Positions 8,370-15,189 of a stretch of 21,376 bases of DNA are shown piece after piece. The DNA lies in assembly GCA_007126465.1 (NCBI GenBank), contig SLBE01000013.1, positions 1 through 21,376 on the forward strand, in the 5' to 3' direction. Positions within the stretch are counted from its first letter, which is position 1; each line of letters starts with the position of its first letter. The notes beneath the pieces were generated by a model, which saw nothing but the letters and a program-made list of their open reading frames with translations, was not told the DNA's origin and did not search any database. The position numbers and the translations under genes are program-made. The DNA comes from Syntrophomonadaceae bacterium (GTDB taxonomy: Bacteria > Bacillota > Dethiobacteria > DTU022).

Positions 8370-8969
8370 GAATAAGCCGACCACTTTTCCCAGTATTTTT
8401 ACCTCACCGACTATAATAGGTTCGTATGCATCATTTTCCGGCTGAAGACGGTAATGCCCGTTTTCACGGTAGAAGCGCTTGACAGTTGCTTCATCTTCCA
8501 TTAAAGCAGCGACAATTTCACCGTTATCGGCAGTATCCTGCTGCCTGATAAAAACATAATCACCATCATTAATACCCGCATTAATCATGCTCTCACCTGA
8601 TACCTGGAGAACAAAGCAGTCATCTTCTCCTTTAGAAAGATTATCAGGGACAGGAAAGTAACCTTCACGGTTTTCTGCTGCTAAAATAGGTTGGCCCGCA
8701 GTAATTTTGCCAATCAGAGGGGCAAAAGAACAGGTCATTTCCGTCTCTCCGTAAGCATTCCTGAGGAGTTTAATAGCCCTGGGCTTGGTGGCTTCCCTGG
8801 AAATGTAACCTTTTTCCTGGAGAATATCAAGGTAACCATGAACAGTTGCGGTTGAGCGTATATTCAGGGCTTTACATATTTCCCTGACCGATGGAGGATA
8901 ATTCCACTTCGATACTTCATGCTCAATAAAATCAAGGACCCTTTTCTGTTTCTCCGTTAACGGCTCCAA
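8358..8969 (-). CDS. lexA: SOS response repressor LexA
   Basis: LexA represses DNA-damage genes and cleaves itself when stimulated by RecA filaments. The 203 residues hold an N-terminal winged helix-turn-helix (PPSVREICKALNIRSTATVH, residues 25-44). The self-cleavage site is A91-G92 in ITAGQPI, and the serine-lysine dyad is S127 (VSGESM) and K164 (EATVKRF). All residues needed for autoproteolysis are present. The start is TTG at 8967-8969, preceded by GGGGTGA about 6 bases upstream. The only nearby ATG upstream is followed at once by a stop. The gene is monocistronic and lies tail to tail with hflX. The divergently placed promoter region holds a palindrome that could be its own operator. Confidence 0.96.
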   Translation of the reverse strand: MEPLTEKQKRVLDFIEHEVSKWNYPPSVREICKALNIRSTATVHGYLDILQEKGYISREATKPRAIKLLRNAYGETEMTCSFAPLIGKITAGQPILAAENREGYFPVPDNLSKGEDDCFVLQVSGESMINAGINDGDYVFIRQQDTADNGEIVAALMEDEATVKRFYRENGHYRLQPENDAYEPIIVGEVKILGKVVGLFRKL

Positions 8970-9001
8970 AAAATCACCCCATTGTTTAAAATTTATTGAT
9001 A

Positions 9002-9039
9002 ATTATAACATATTATTAATAAAAAATAAACTCTTGTTT
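9002..9039 (-). promoter_or_regulatory. lexA promoter with possible degenerate LexA box
   Basis: On the minus strand TATAAT (plus 9002-9007) is a perfect -10. The -35 is weak and AT-rich. The palindrome AAAC-N4-GTTT (9028-9039) covers the -35 area. It has the spacing of the Gram-positive LexA operator core GAAC-N4-GTTC but differs at the outer base of each arm. Autoregulation is inferred. Confidence 0.5.
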
Positions 9040-9080
9040 GCATAATAAACGCGGGTAACTAGCTAATTTACATCTTTTGT

Positions 9081-9446
9081 AACTGCCCAGACAGCTTAAG
9101 AAAACTGCGCTCGCTGATCGTTTAGGCTGGAACTGCACCGTCTTAGCTTCAGCCTTGCGCCTGGATTACTCTTTTATAACTTAATAGAAAGCCTTCGCTC
9201 TCTGATCGCTGCGTGCAAAATTAGGATCCGACTCAGTCTTAGCCTTCCGCTTTGGTTACCCTCTCGACGGGCCATCCGGGCCCTTCTCGAGGCAGCCTAC
9301 ATCCGTTTAGGCCGACCTGCTCCAGGCTTCACTTCGTCGCCTAATTACTTGCACTCACTTTACGTTCGCTTCAGGCTTTTCTAAAACGGCATTTCCATGC
9401 CTGCACTTTATACTAACTCCAGTTTTCTTAAGCTGGCCGGGCAGTT
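9081..9446 (-). mobile_element. MITE-like element, dispersed repeat copy C (composite)
   Basis: This 366-bp non-coding element has terminal inverted repeats of 28 bp: 9081-9108 and 9419-9446 match at 25 of 28 positions and share the core cagcttaagaaaactg. On the minus strand it shows the same order of blocks as copy D. The sequence at 9388-9411 matches the left part of D at all but one position over 23 bases. The right block cctaaacgatcagcgag is identical to copy A. Inner segments resemble diverged second versions of both the left block (around 9361-9380) and the right block (around 9185-9250), suggesting a nested or duplicated copy. No transposase is encoded and no convincing target-site duplication is visible. 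It fills the gap between lexA and leuA. Confidence 0.75.
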
Positions 9447-9461
9447 AAAACCTAATTGACT

Positions 9462-11009
9462 TTAATTGCTCTTTTCCCAGTAACCGTTCAATTTAAGCAG
9501 CTTATTCAAACCATCAAGGTAAGCTTTAACACTGGCTTCAATAATATCAGTGCTGGTGCCGCGACCAGTTATAGTCCTGTCCTGGTAAGACATTTCCACC
9601 TTGACCTCACCAAGTGCATCGCGTCCCTGGGTAACTGCATTCAGGCGGTAGTTATCGAGGCCAATGCTGAGTCCTGTAATTTTATTTATTGCATTATAAG
9701 CGGCGTCAATCGGACCGGCACCTACTGCAACTTCTTCACTGATGCTATCATCATCTTTTTTCAACCTGATAATTGCTGCCGGAACACTGGTACTGCCGCT
9801 GATAGTTTGCAAGTAGTCAAGCTTATAGCGAGGTTCGGTAAAAGAAAGATGATCTAAAACCAGCGCCTCAAGGTCTTCCGGATAGACTTCTTTCTTTTTA
9901 TCGGCCAGTTCAACAAAGTAACCATAAATTTTTTCCAGCTGTTCATCAGTGAGTGAAAAATTCAACTTATTAAGCTGGTTCATAACAGCAGCCCTGCCGC
10001 TCCTGGCTGTCAGGCACATCTGGGCAGCCTTTCCACCTATAAGTTCTGCGTCGATTATTTCATAAGTTTCCTTATTCTTCAGAATACCATCCTGGTGAAT
10101 ACCGGAGGAGTGAGAGAAAGCATTAAGCCCCACGATGGCTTTATTTACAGGCACAGAAATACTGGTTAATTTGCTGACCAGGCGGCTTGTTCTGTAAATC
10201 TCGCCAAAATTTATATCTGTATAGTAGGAAAAATAGTTTTGCCTGATCCGCAGGGCTACTGCAATCTCTTCTAAGGCTGCATTCCCAGCTCTTTCACCAA
10301 TACCATTAATGTTACATTCGATTTGCCTGGCGCCGTTTTTCACCGCTTCAAGAGAATTTGCCACGGCCAGGCCAAGATCGTCATGGCAGTGAACACTGAG
10401 GATTACTTTATCCATACCGGGAACATTTTCTTTCAGCCTTTTGATCATGGCTCCAAACTCTTCCGGAACGGCATATCCTACGGTATCGGGAATGTTAATG
10501 GTGGTAGCACCGGCTTTGATCACAGCCTCCAGGAGCTCGTATAAGTATTCTTCGCGGGCCCTGGTAGCGTCTTCAGGTGAATATTCGATATCGCTGGTAA
10601 AGCGGCTTGCATATTTTACAGCCTCGACCCCCTGTTCAAGCAGCAGCTGAGGATCTTTTTTAAGCTTATGCTGCATATGGATATCTGATGCACCGAGAAA
10701 TACGTGCAGCCTCGGCCTTTCAGCTTCTCTCACGGCTTCCCAGGCGGCATCGATATCTCCCTTAACAGCCCTGGCCAGGCCACAGATTACAGGGCCTTTA
10801 ACCTCCCTGGCGATATTTTGCACAGCACGCTTTTCCCCGGGAGATGAAACAGGGAACCCGGCCTCGATTATATCAACACCTAAGCGGGCCAGTTGACGGG
10901 CGACTTCAAGTTTTTCCTCGTAACTTAAACGTGCTCCGGGCGTTTGCTCACCATCCCTTAAGGTGCTGTCAAACAAATAAACTTTTTCGCCATTTACTGT
11001 GCTGCTCAA
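9462..11009 (-). CDS. leuA: 2-isopropylmalate synthase LeuA
   Basis: LeuA condenses acetyl-CoA with 2-oxoisovalerate, the committed step of leucine synthesis. The 515-residue protein has the TIM-barrel catalytic domain with FDSTLRDGEQTPG (metal and substrate binding) near the N-terminus and the metal-binding VHCHDDLGLAVAN. GLNAFSHSSGIHQDG lies in the linker. The C-terminal ~125 residues form the leucine-binding regulatory domain, ending GRGTSTDIIEASVKAYLDGL. This full-length form argues for LeuA rather than a homocitrate or citramalate synthase, and the leucine T-box upstream agrees. The start is TTG at 11007-11009 with GGAGTGAG just upstream. No other leu or ilv genes are adjacent, which is unusual. 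Confidence 0.95.
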   Translation of the reverse strand: MSSTVNGEKVYLFDSTLRDGEQTPGARLSYEEKLEVARQLARLGVDIIEAGFPVSSPGEKRAVQNIAREVKGPVICGLARAVKGDIDAAWEAVREAERPRLHVFLGASDIHMQHKLKKDPQLLLEQGVEAVKYASRFTSDIEYSPEDATRAREEYLYELLEAVIKAGATTINIPDTVGYAVPEEFGAMIKRLKENVPGMDKVILSVHCHDDLGLAVANSLEAVKNGARQIECNINGIGERAGNAALEEIAVALRIRQNYFSYYTDINFGEIYRTSRLVSKLTSISVPVNKAIVGLNAFSHSSGIHQDGILKNKETYEIIDAELIGGKAAQMCLTARSGRAAVMNQLNKLNFSLTDEQLEKIYGYFVELADKKKEVYPEDLEALVLDHLSFTEPRYKLDYLQTISGSTSVPAAIIRLKKDDDSISEEVAVGAGPIDAAYNAINKITGLSIGLDNYRLNAVTQGRDALGEVKVEMSYQDRTITGRGTSTDIIEASVKAYLDGLNKLLKLNGYWEKSN

Positions 11010-11042
11010 TTTAACTCACTCCGTTCCATAATCTCTTGTTTA

Positions 11043-11302
11043 AAATTAAAACTCCCGTCTAAAGAGACGGAAGTTTATACCCGTGGTACCACTCTTCTTG
11101 ACGGCACAACTTCTACCGTCCACTCTTTATAATAACGGAAGTCTCCGGCCAGGCCTAATTTTAACTTTTACAAGCTAATTTCGGTTGGCGGCTCATGGAT
11201 GAGTTCGCAGTTTTTAACATACCGCCTTTCACCATATGGCAGCTCTCTGTGATGAATTTAACTGCTACTAATTCCAATCATAGCCATTTCAAATGTTGAT
11301 TT
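11043..11302 (-). promoter_or_regulatory. leucine T-box riboswitch (leader of leuA)
   Basis: The leader is read on the minus strand. Stem I contains cagagagctg (AGAG/kink-turn region) followed by the specifier loop gcgaaCTCatcc, where CTC at plus 11201-11203 is a leucine codon. The conserved T-box sequence agagTGGTACCACGG lies at about plus 11080-11095. It precedes a terminator with stem CCGTCT/AGACGG (plus 11055-11070) and the T-rich tail ttttaatttt. Uncharged tRNA-Leu is expected to favour the antiterminator, so leuA is expressed on leucine shortage. Confidence 0.9.
11055..11070 (-). terminator. T-box regulated terminator of leuA
   Basis: On the minus strand CCGTCT, loop CTTT, AGACGG, then gggagttttaatttt. 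The 5' arm is also needed for the antiterminator that includes the T-box sequence, so this is the conditional terminator rather than a gene end. Confidence 0.85.
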
Positions 11303-11308
11303 TTAATA

Positions 11309-11337
11309 AGATTAACCAATAAGTTAATACTTGTCAA
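11309..11337 (-). promoter_or_regulatory. promoter of the leuA T-box transcript
   Basis: On the minus strand TTGACA (plus 11332-11337) is a perfect -35. A 17-bp spacer leads to TAATCT (plus 11309-11314). Transcription would start near 11302, just ahead of T-box stem I. Confidence 0.75.
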
Positions 11338-11398
11338 GCATTTTTCAATATATCATTGTATCTGCTCAGCCAATATCGCGTTGTACTGCCCGAAAAGG

Positions 11399-11430
11399 TT
11401 AAATAACTGAAGCAAGAGTAGTTTTCTCAA
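11399..11430 (+). repeat. 32-bp remnant of the dispersed repeat, copy E
   Basis: The left-end sequence ttaaataactgaagc, nearly as in copy A, is joined directly to the right-end sequence gagtagttttctcaa, as in copies B-D. The two ends of the element are kept and the interior is gone. Confidence 0.5.
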
Positions 11431-11462
11431 AAAGGCTAAGTAATTACAAATCATGTTAAAAC

Positions 11463-11496
11463 TTGACAAATCTTATTTTATCACTCAGAATATAAA
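11463..11496 (+). promoter_or_regulatory. candidate promoter for the recombinase gene
   Basis: TTGACA at 11463-11468 is a perfect -35. The -10 is less clear: the AT-rich stretch at 11487-11502 contains TATAAA at 11491, giving a long 22-bp spacer, and weaker hexamers at 18-19 bp. Confidence 0.4.
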
Positions 11497-11520
11497 TATA
11501 ATTCCGTCTTAATAAATGTT

Positions 11521-11548
11521 AGTACCGAAAAGACCTTTAAACGGTACT
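11521..11548 (+). promoter_or_regulatory. inverted repeat in the leader of the recombinase gene
   Basis: AGTACCG (11521-11527) and CGGTACT (11542-11548) are perfect 7-bp inverted arms around 14 bases. The structure lies between the promoter and the ribosome binding site (GGGGAGGGAG). It could be an RNA hairpin or a protein-binding operator. No T-run follows, so it is not a terminator. Confidence 0.4.
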
Positions 11549-11565
11549 TAACAGGGGAGGGAGAC

Positions 11566-12531
11566 ATGAGCTCTTCCAGGCGTGAAATATCAATACTTGA
11601 CAGCTATGAACAGATGGCCCTTTTAAAGCAGCCCAATCCAAGAGCCCCTACGGGCTTACGAAACCTGTGCATAATCAGCCTGATGCTAAAATTAGGTCTG
11701 AGAGTTAGTGAGACTGTTAATTTAAAATATAGTGATATTGATTGGGAAGAGGGGCGGGTAAGGATTGCGGGCAGTGGAGCTGCAAAAGAAAGAATGCTTT
11801 ACCTTGACAAACCTGAATTATCACTCCTGAAGAAATGGCAGGGCCAAAAGCCTACTGACTGCGATTTCTTTTTCTGTACATTAGATGGCAGCAAGCTACA
11901 AGATCGCTATATAAGAGAAATGATTAAACGCCTGGCAAAAAAATCCGGCCTGGAAAAAGATGTTTATCCGCATTTGCTGCGTTACACATTTGCCGTTGAA
12001 TTTATCCGTGAAACGGGAGACCTGGCAATGCTCCAGGAAGCGTTGGGACACAGGGACACTGCTACAACTCAAAACTATGTCAAACATTTGTTCGAAAATT
12101 ATAACTTTGCCAACAACGGTGGTAAAACAACAAGGCGCAGCGGTTTGCCGGCCAGAATTAAAGATTATAAAACCGAACAAAGGCAAATTGCATTTGTAAC
12201 TGGAAATAACAATATAAGCAGCCCGGTACCGGAATGCAGTGTAGAAAGTGCAGGACAAAAAAGCAGGGAGTTAAAGGTAAAAGAAGTTAATGAGGCAGAG
12301 TCGGATAACCAGGCTAAAAGGAAAATTGACAAAAAGCCTGAGACGGACAATATAAATAGTTTTAAGCCACGTATAACTATAGATGAAGTTACGCCTGAAT
12401 TGAATGACAGGATTCCAATTCCGTCAATCAAGTGCAGCAACTGTAATTATATTCTGCGATATAAAGGAGATTGTCCTAAGTGCGGTATTTCATTTGAAAA
12501 AATCATGGAGCACTGGAGAAGATTCGTCTAG
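11566..12531 (+). CDS. tyrosine recombinase/integrase, catalytic domain only, with C-terminal zinc ribbon
   Basis: This is a phage-integrase/XerC-D family catalytic domain that breaks and rejoins DNA through a tyrosine. All six catalytic positions are visible: R46 (GLRVSE), K74 (GAAKER), H136 and R139 (HLLRYTFA), H162 (LGHRDTATT) and Y171 (QNY). The usual N-terminal core-binding (SAM-like) domain of about 100 residues is missing. Only about 30 residues precede the first helix, and no upstream frame supplies it. After residue ~190 comes a polar, lysine-rich linker of about 95 residues, then a zinc-ribbon motif with C290, C293, C303 and C306. The ATG has a strong GGGGAGGGAG site. Target and partner are unknown. 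No att site or phage genes are adjacent, so it may be a stand-alone or domesticated recombinase. Confidence 0.85.
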   Translation: MSSSRREISILDSYEQMALLKQPNPRAPTGLRNLCIISLMLKLGLRVSETVNLKYSDIDWEEGRVRIAGSGAAKERMLYLDKPELSLLKKWQGQKPTDCDFFFCTLDGSKLQDRYIREMIKRLAKKSGLEKDVYPHLLRYTFAVEFIRETGDLAMLQEALGHRDTATTQNYVKHLFENYNFANNGGKTTRRSGLPARIKDYKTEQRQIAFVTGNNNISSPVPECSVESAGQKSRELKVKEVNEAESDNQAKRKIDKKPETDNINSFKPRITIDEVTPELNDRIPIPSIKCSNCNYILRYKGDCPKCGISFEKIMEHWRRFV

Positions 12532-12731
12532 GGGGGAGAGGCTGAGGAAAAGTAAATTATGTTTATGCAACTTCCGATAATACATCTTATGTTAACTAAA
12601 AAGTTTTAAAGTGCTTCCAATTCGCTCCACCTGCAGTATTCGCCCTTTAGCTGCCTGTTTCGGACGCTCTTGCCTGCTCAACGGATCGCAGTAATAAAAT
12701 ATAACATCGCCTTTAAATTATTAGCCGGCTA
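12532..12731. other. gene-free stretch after the recombinase gene
   Basis: I see no gene or terminator here. An AT-rich part (12545-12610) is followed by a more GC-rich part (about 12610-12690) with several ctgc/cgct words. The latter has the flavour of the dispersed repeat but no alignable block. Confidence 0.4.
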
Positions 12732-12761
12732 TTGTTTAATCAAATCATTAATTGCTATAAT
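12732..12761 (+). promoter_or_regulatory. promoter of the lipoprotein gene
   Basis: TTGTTT at 12732-12737 and a perfect TATAAT at 12756-12761 with an 18-bp spacer. Transcription would start near 12768, which rules out translation starts upstream of that point and supports the TTG start at 12802. Confidence 0.6.
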
Positions 12762-12801
12762 AGGCTTGCAGATCAAATCAGATTTACGGGAGAATATAAT
12801 T

Positions 12802-13758
12802 TTGCTTAACTTTTATAGACTGAAAACTAACTCAAAAATATTTAAGCTAAACAATTATTGCAGCTTTATCCTGTTCGCAGCTGCAGCCCTCCTTCTTGTC
12901 CTGACTTCCTGCAGCAATCAGGACAACACAAATAATGGACCTGACAGCGAAACTACAGACCCTGGCCTGGAAGTTGTTGAGGAAAAGGCCAAATCTGAGG
13001 CCTCTGATGGGCCTGAAATAGACGAAGAGGATGATTACCCTTACCAGGCTGCAGAAAACGCTCAGGCTGACCCAGAAACTGTACCAAGGGTCGCTCTTTA
13101 TAATGGCAGCGGCAGTTGGGCAGATAATGTTGATACTTTAAAGGATTTCTTTGTCAGCTATGAAATCGACTATGGTCTTGTAGACGAATATAATATTATT
13201 GACCCTGAACTGCTTAATGATTATGAAATAGTTATTCTGCCCGGCGGTGGCGCTGCAGACTACCGTTACGAAATTTCCGACCACGACAATATCCGCAGCT
13301 TTGTTAAAGATGGCGGCTTGTTTATAGGCTTTTGTGCCGGCGCTTATTATGCTGCCGATATTTTTATCTGGCAGGGTTCCGAATACGATTATCCCCTGGA
13401 AATATTTTCCGGCAGCAGTATCGGCCCGTTAAGCGGCCAGGTCGGCTGGGGAGAGCAAGCTCTCTTAAACCTTAACCCGGATCATCCTGCCAATGAAAGT
13501 TTTGAACATGAACTTGATATTTACTATTTTGACGGACCTTATTTTATACCACATGATAATGAGGAATTTTACGCCGGGACAATTGAAATACTGGCCCGCT
13601 ATGATGTCAATGATCAGCCCGCTGTAATAGCAGGCCGCTATGGGGAGGGCAGCTACCTTCTATTCGGACCCCATCCGGAGATGGATGGTTACGGTAAAGA
13701 TGAAGGGGCTAACTGGCCATGGCTATACTCCTCCCTCCTCTGGTTTGCAAACTGGTGA
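12802..13758 (+). CDS. lipoprotein with BPL_N / class I glutamine-amidotransferase-like domain
   Basis: The start is TTG at 12802, with GGGAGA 8 bases upstream and a promoter at 12732-12761. It gives 318 residues beginning with a lipoprotein signal: a basic n-region, a hydrophobic run (residues 22-34) and a lipobox ending VLTSC with C37. An acidic, low-complexity linker (to about residue 90) leads to a domain like the N-terminal domain of eukaryotic biotin-protein ligases. It begins RVALYNGSGSW and has VILPGGGAADYR, the nucleophile elbow GFCAGAYYA with C178, and GPHPEM with H291 and E293. This Cys-His-Glu set is that of class I glutamine amidotransferases. The substrate is unknown. The protein should sit on the outer face of the membrane. 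The capA-like gene follows 60 bp downstream. Confidence 0.8.
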   Translation: MLNFYRLKTNSKIFKLNNYCSFILFAAAALLLVLTSCSNQDNTNNGPDSETTDPGLEVVEEKAKSEASDGPEIDEEDDYPYQAAENAQADPETVPRVALYNGSGSWADNVDTLKDFFVSYEIDYGLVDEYNIIDPELLNDYEIVILPGGGAADYRYEISDHDNIRSFVKDGGLFIGFCAGAYYAADIFIWQGSEYDYPLEIFSGSSIGPLSGQVGWGEQALLNLNPDHPANESFEHELDIYYFDGPYFIPHDNEEFYAGTIEILARYDVNDQPAVIAGRYGEGSYLLFGPHPEMDGYGKDEGANWPWLYSSLLWFANW

Positions 13759-13818
13759 ACATTGCCATCATTATAATGATATAATTAATCTATCAACTAA
13801 CATAGGATGGTGAACTTG

Positions 13819-15189
13819 ATGCGGCGCATCTACTTTATAACACTTTTAATTATAATGGTCACAATATCTTTTTTCGGTGGAATGACAACAGGCAGCAGCT
13901 ACCCTCCAGAACAGATTAAAGATATCAGTATCGACGCGTTGCTTAACTTTACCGGTTCTCCAGGCAGCCCTGCCGGGGAGAACGACGTTGCGTTAGAAGA
14001 GAATGAAGTCCCTGAAGAAGAACCCGAGCCTGAACCTGAACCTGACTTGCGCACCGTTAAAATGGTAGTTACCGGTAACATTATGGCCCACATACCTCAA
14101 ATTGAGCAGGCCCATGTAGAAGAAGACAGGTATGATTTCAGTCCAAGCTTTGAGGTTATCGCCCCTTACCTCCAGGCCGGCGATATTACCGTCGCCGACC
14201 TCGAAGGAATGCAAGCCGGTCCAGATATAGTTTCAGCCGGATGGGGTGTAAGCGGCTACACCGGTTTTCCCGAATTTAACGCTCCCGACGAACTGTCCGA
14301 GGCCCTGTATGAAGCCGGGGTTAATGTTTTCACCTTCGCCAACAACCATGCTCTCGACCGGGGTTATGACGGCTTGATGGCAACCCTGGAGCATGTCCGC
14401 GGCCTTGGTGCGGAAACCATAGGAGCCTATAAAAGCTGGGAAGAGCGGAATACACCACTGATCCTTGACAAGAACGGCATCAAGGTTGCCCTGATCGGTT
14501 ATACCTACGGAACCAACGGTATTCCTGTCCCTGAAGGACATGGATATTGTGTTAACCTTACGCCTGACTTCTATGATATCAATCCTATAATTGAAGATAT
14601 TAACACGGCCCGCAATAATGGTGCAGACCTGGTTGCCGTTTTTCCTCACTGGGGTGGTGAGCACCACCATGAACCGCAACCGCAGCGCCTGCGCCAGGTT
14701 GCAGAAGAGCTGGCAGCAGCCGGGGCAGACCTGGTTATAGGTGGCCACCCCAAGTATGTTCAGCCAATAGAATGGTTTTTCCATGAAGAAAACGGTAATG
14801 AGCGGCCTACCCTGGCCATCTACTCGCAGGGTAACTTCATTTCAAACCAGAGCGAAGCGGCAAACAACACTCCTTTTGTGGAGTACGGACTGCTGCTTGA
14901 TGTGGAATTAACAAAAAACTATGACACGGGAGAAGCATGGATTAGCGATGTTGGTTATGAAGTTACCTGGGTTCACCGGGAATGGAGACACCGGGTTTTA
15001 CCCCTATCAGATGTTTTTGCCGCATCACCCGAAGAATTTAACCTGACTGAAGCCCAGGTAGATCGTATAAAAAACATTCATGACACAACAACAGAGGTAG
15101 TCGAACGGTATGGCCATCCGGAAGATAAAGAAAGGGCCATGGCTATTGCTGAAGAGCTTTATAATCAGGCGTACGAGGAGGGCTTCTAA
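13819..15189 (+). CDS. membrane-anchored CapA family protein (poly-gamma-glutamate synthesis type)
   Basis: This is a calcineurin-like metallophosphatase-fold protein of the PGA_cap family, 456 residues. An N-terminal hydrophobic segment (about residues 3-22) acts as uncleaved anchor or signal. A proline/glutamate linker (PEEEPEPEPEPD) follows, then the domain from VTGNIMAHIP. Metal-site motifs are N87 (TGN), D127/E129 (VADLEG), H177 and D180 (NNHALD), H277 and E281 (HWGGE), and H310 (GGHPK). In most relatives the first motif is GD and the second NLE; here they read GN and DLE. SQGNFIS near residue 345 is typical. I chose the ATG at 13819, with GGATGGTGA just upstream, over the ATG at 13807, which lacks spacing. 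The protein is likely external and acts in envelope or capsule polymer handling, but the substrate is not known. Confidence 0.8.
   Translation: MRRIYFITLLIIMVTISFFGGMTTGSSYPPEQIKDISIDALLNFTGSPGSPAGENDVALEENEVPEEEPEPEPEPDLRTVKMVVTGNIMAHIPQIEQAHVEEDRYDFSPSFEVIAPYLQAGDITVADLEGMQAGPDIVSAGWGVSGYTGFPEFNAPDELSEALYEAGVNVFTFANNHALDRGYDGLMATLEHVRGLGAETIGAYKSWEERNTPLILDKNGIKVALIGYTYGTNGIPVPEGHGYCVNLTPDFYDINPIIEDINTARNNGADLVAVFPHWGGEHHHEPQPQRLRQVAEELAAAGADLVIGGHPKYVQPIEWFFHEENGNERPTLAIYSQGNFISNQSEAANNTPFVEYGLLLDVELTKNYDTGEAWISDVGYEVTWVHREWRHRVLPLSDVFAASPEEFNLTEAQVDRIKNIHDTTTEVVERYGHPEDKERAMAIAEELYNQAYEEGF

Noticed and set aside
9081..9446. CRISPR array or tRNA-like gene in the lexA-leuA gap
   Set aside because: There is no regular repeat-spacer pattern and no cloverleaf; the internal similarity is explained by terminal inverted repeats and duplicated blocks.
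9456..9857. Plus-strand ORF of 133 codons
   Set aside because: It lies antisense within the C-terminal part of leuA, has no ribosome binding site and no recognisable domain; it is a frame shadow.
11521..11548. Known riboswitch upstream of the recombinase gene
   Set aside because: Only a single 7-bp stem is visible; none of the conserved cores of known riboswitch classes could be found.
12670..12801. N-terminal extension of the lipoprotein gene to an ATG at 12670
   Set aside because: The extension would precede the -10 box at 12756-12761 and put a long segment before the signal peptide; the TTG at 12802 has a proper ribosome binding site.
14233..14784. Minus-strand ORF of 183 codons
   Set aside because: It lies entirely antisense to the well supported CapA-like gene and has no protein features of its own.
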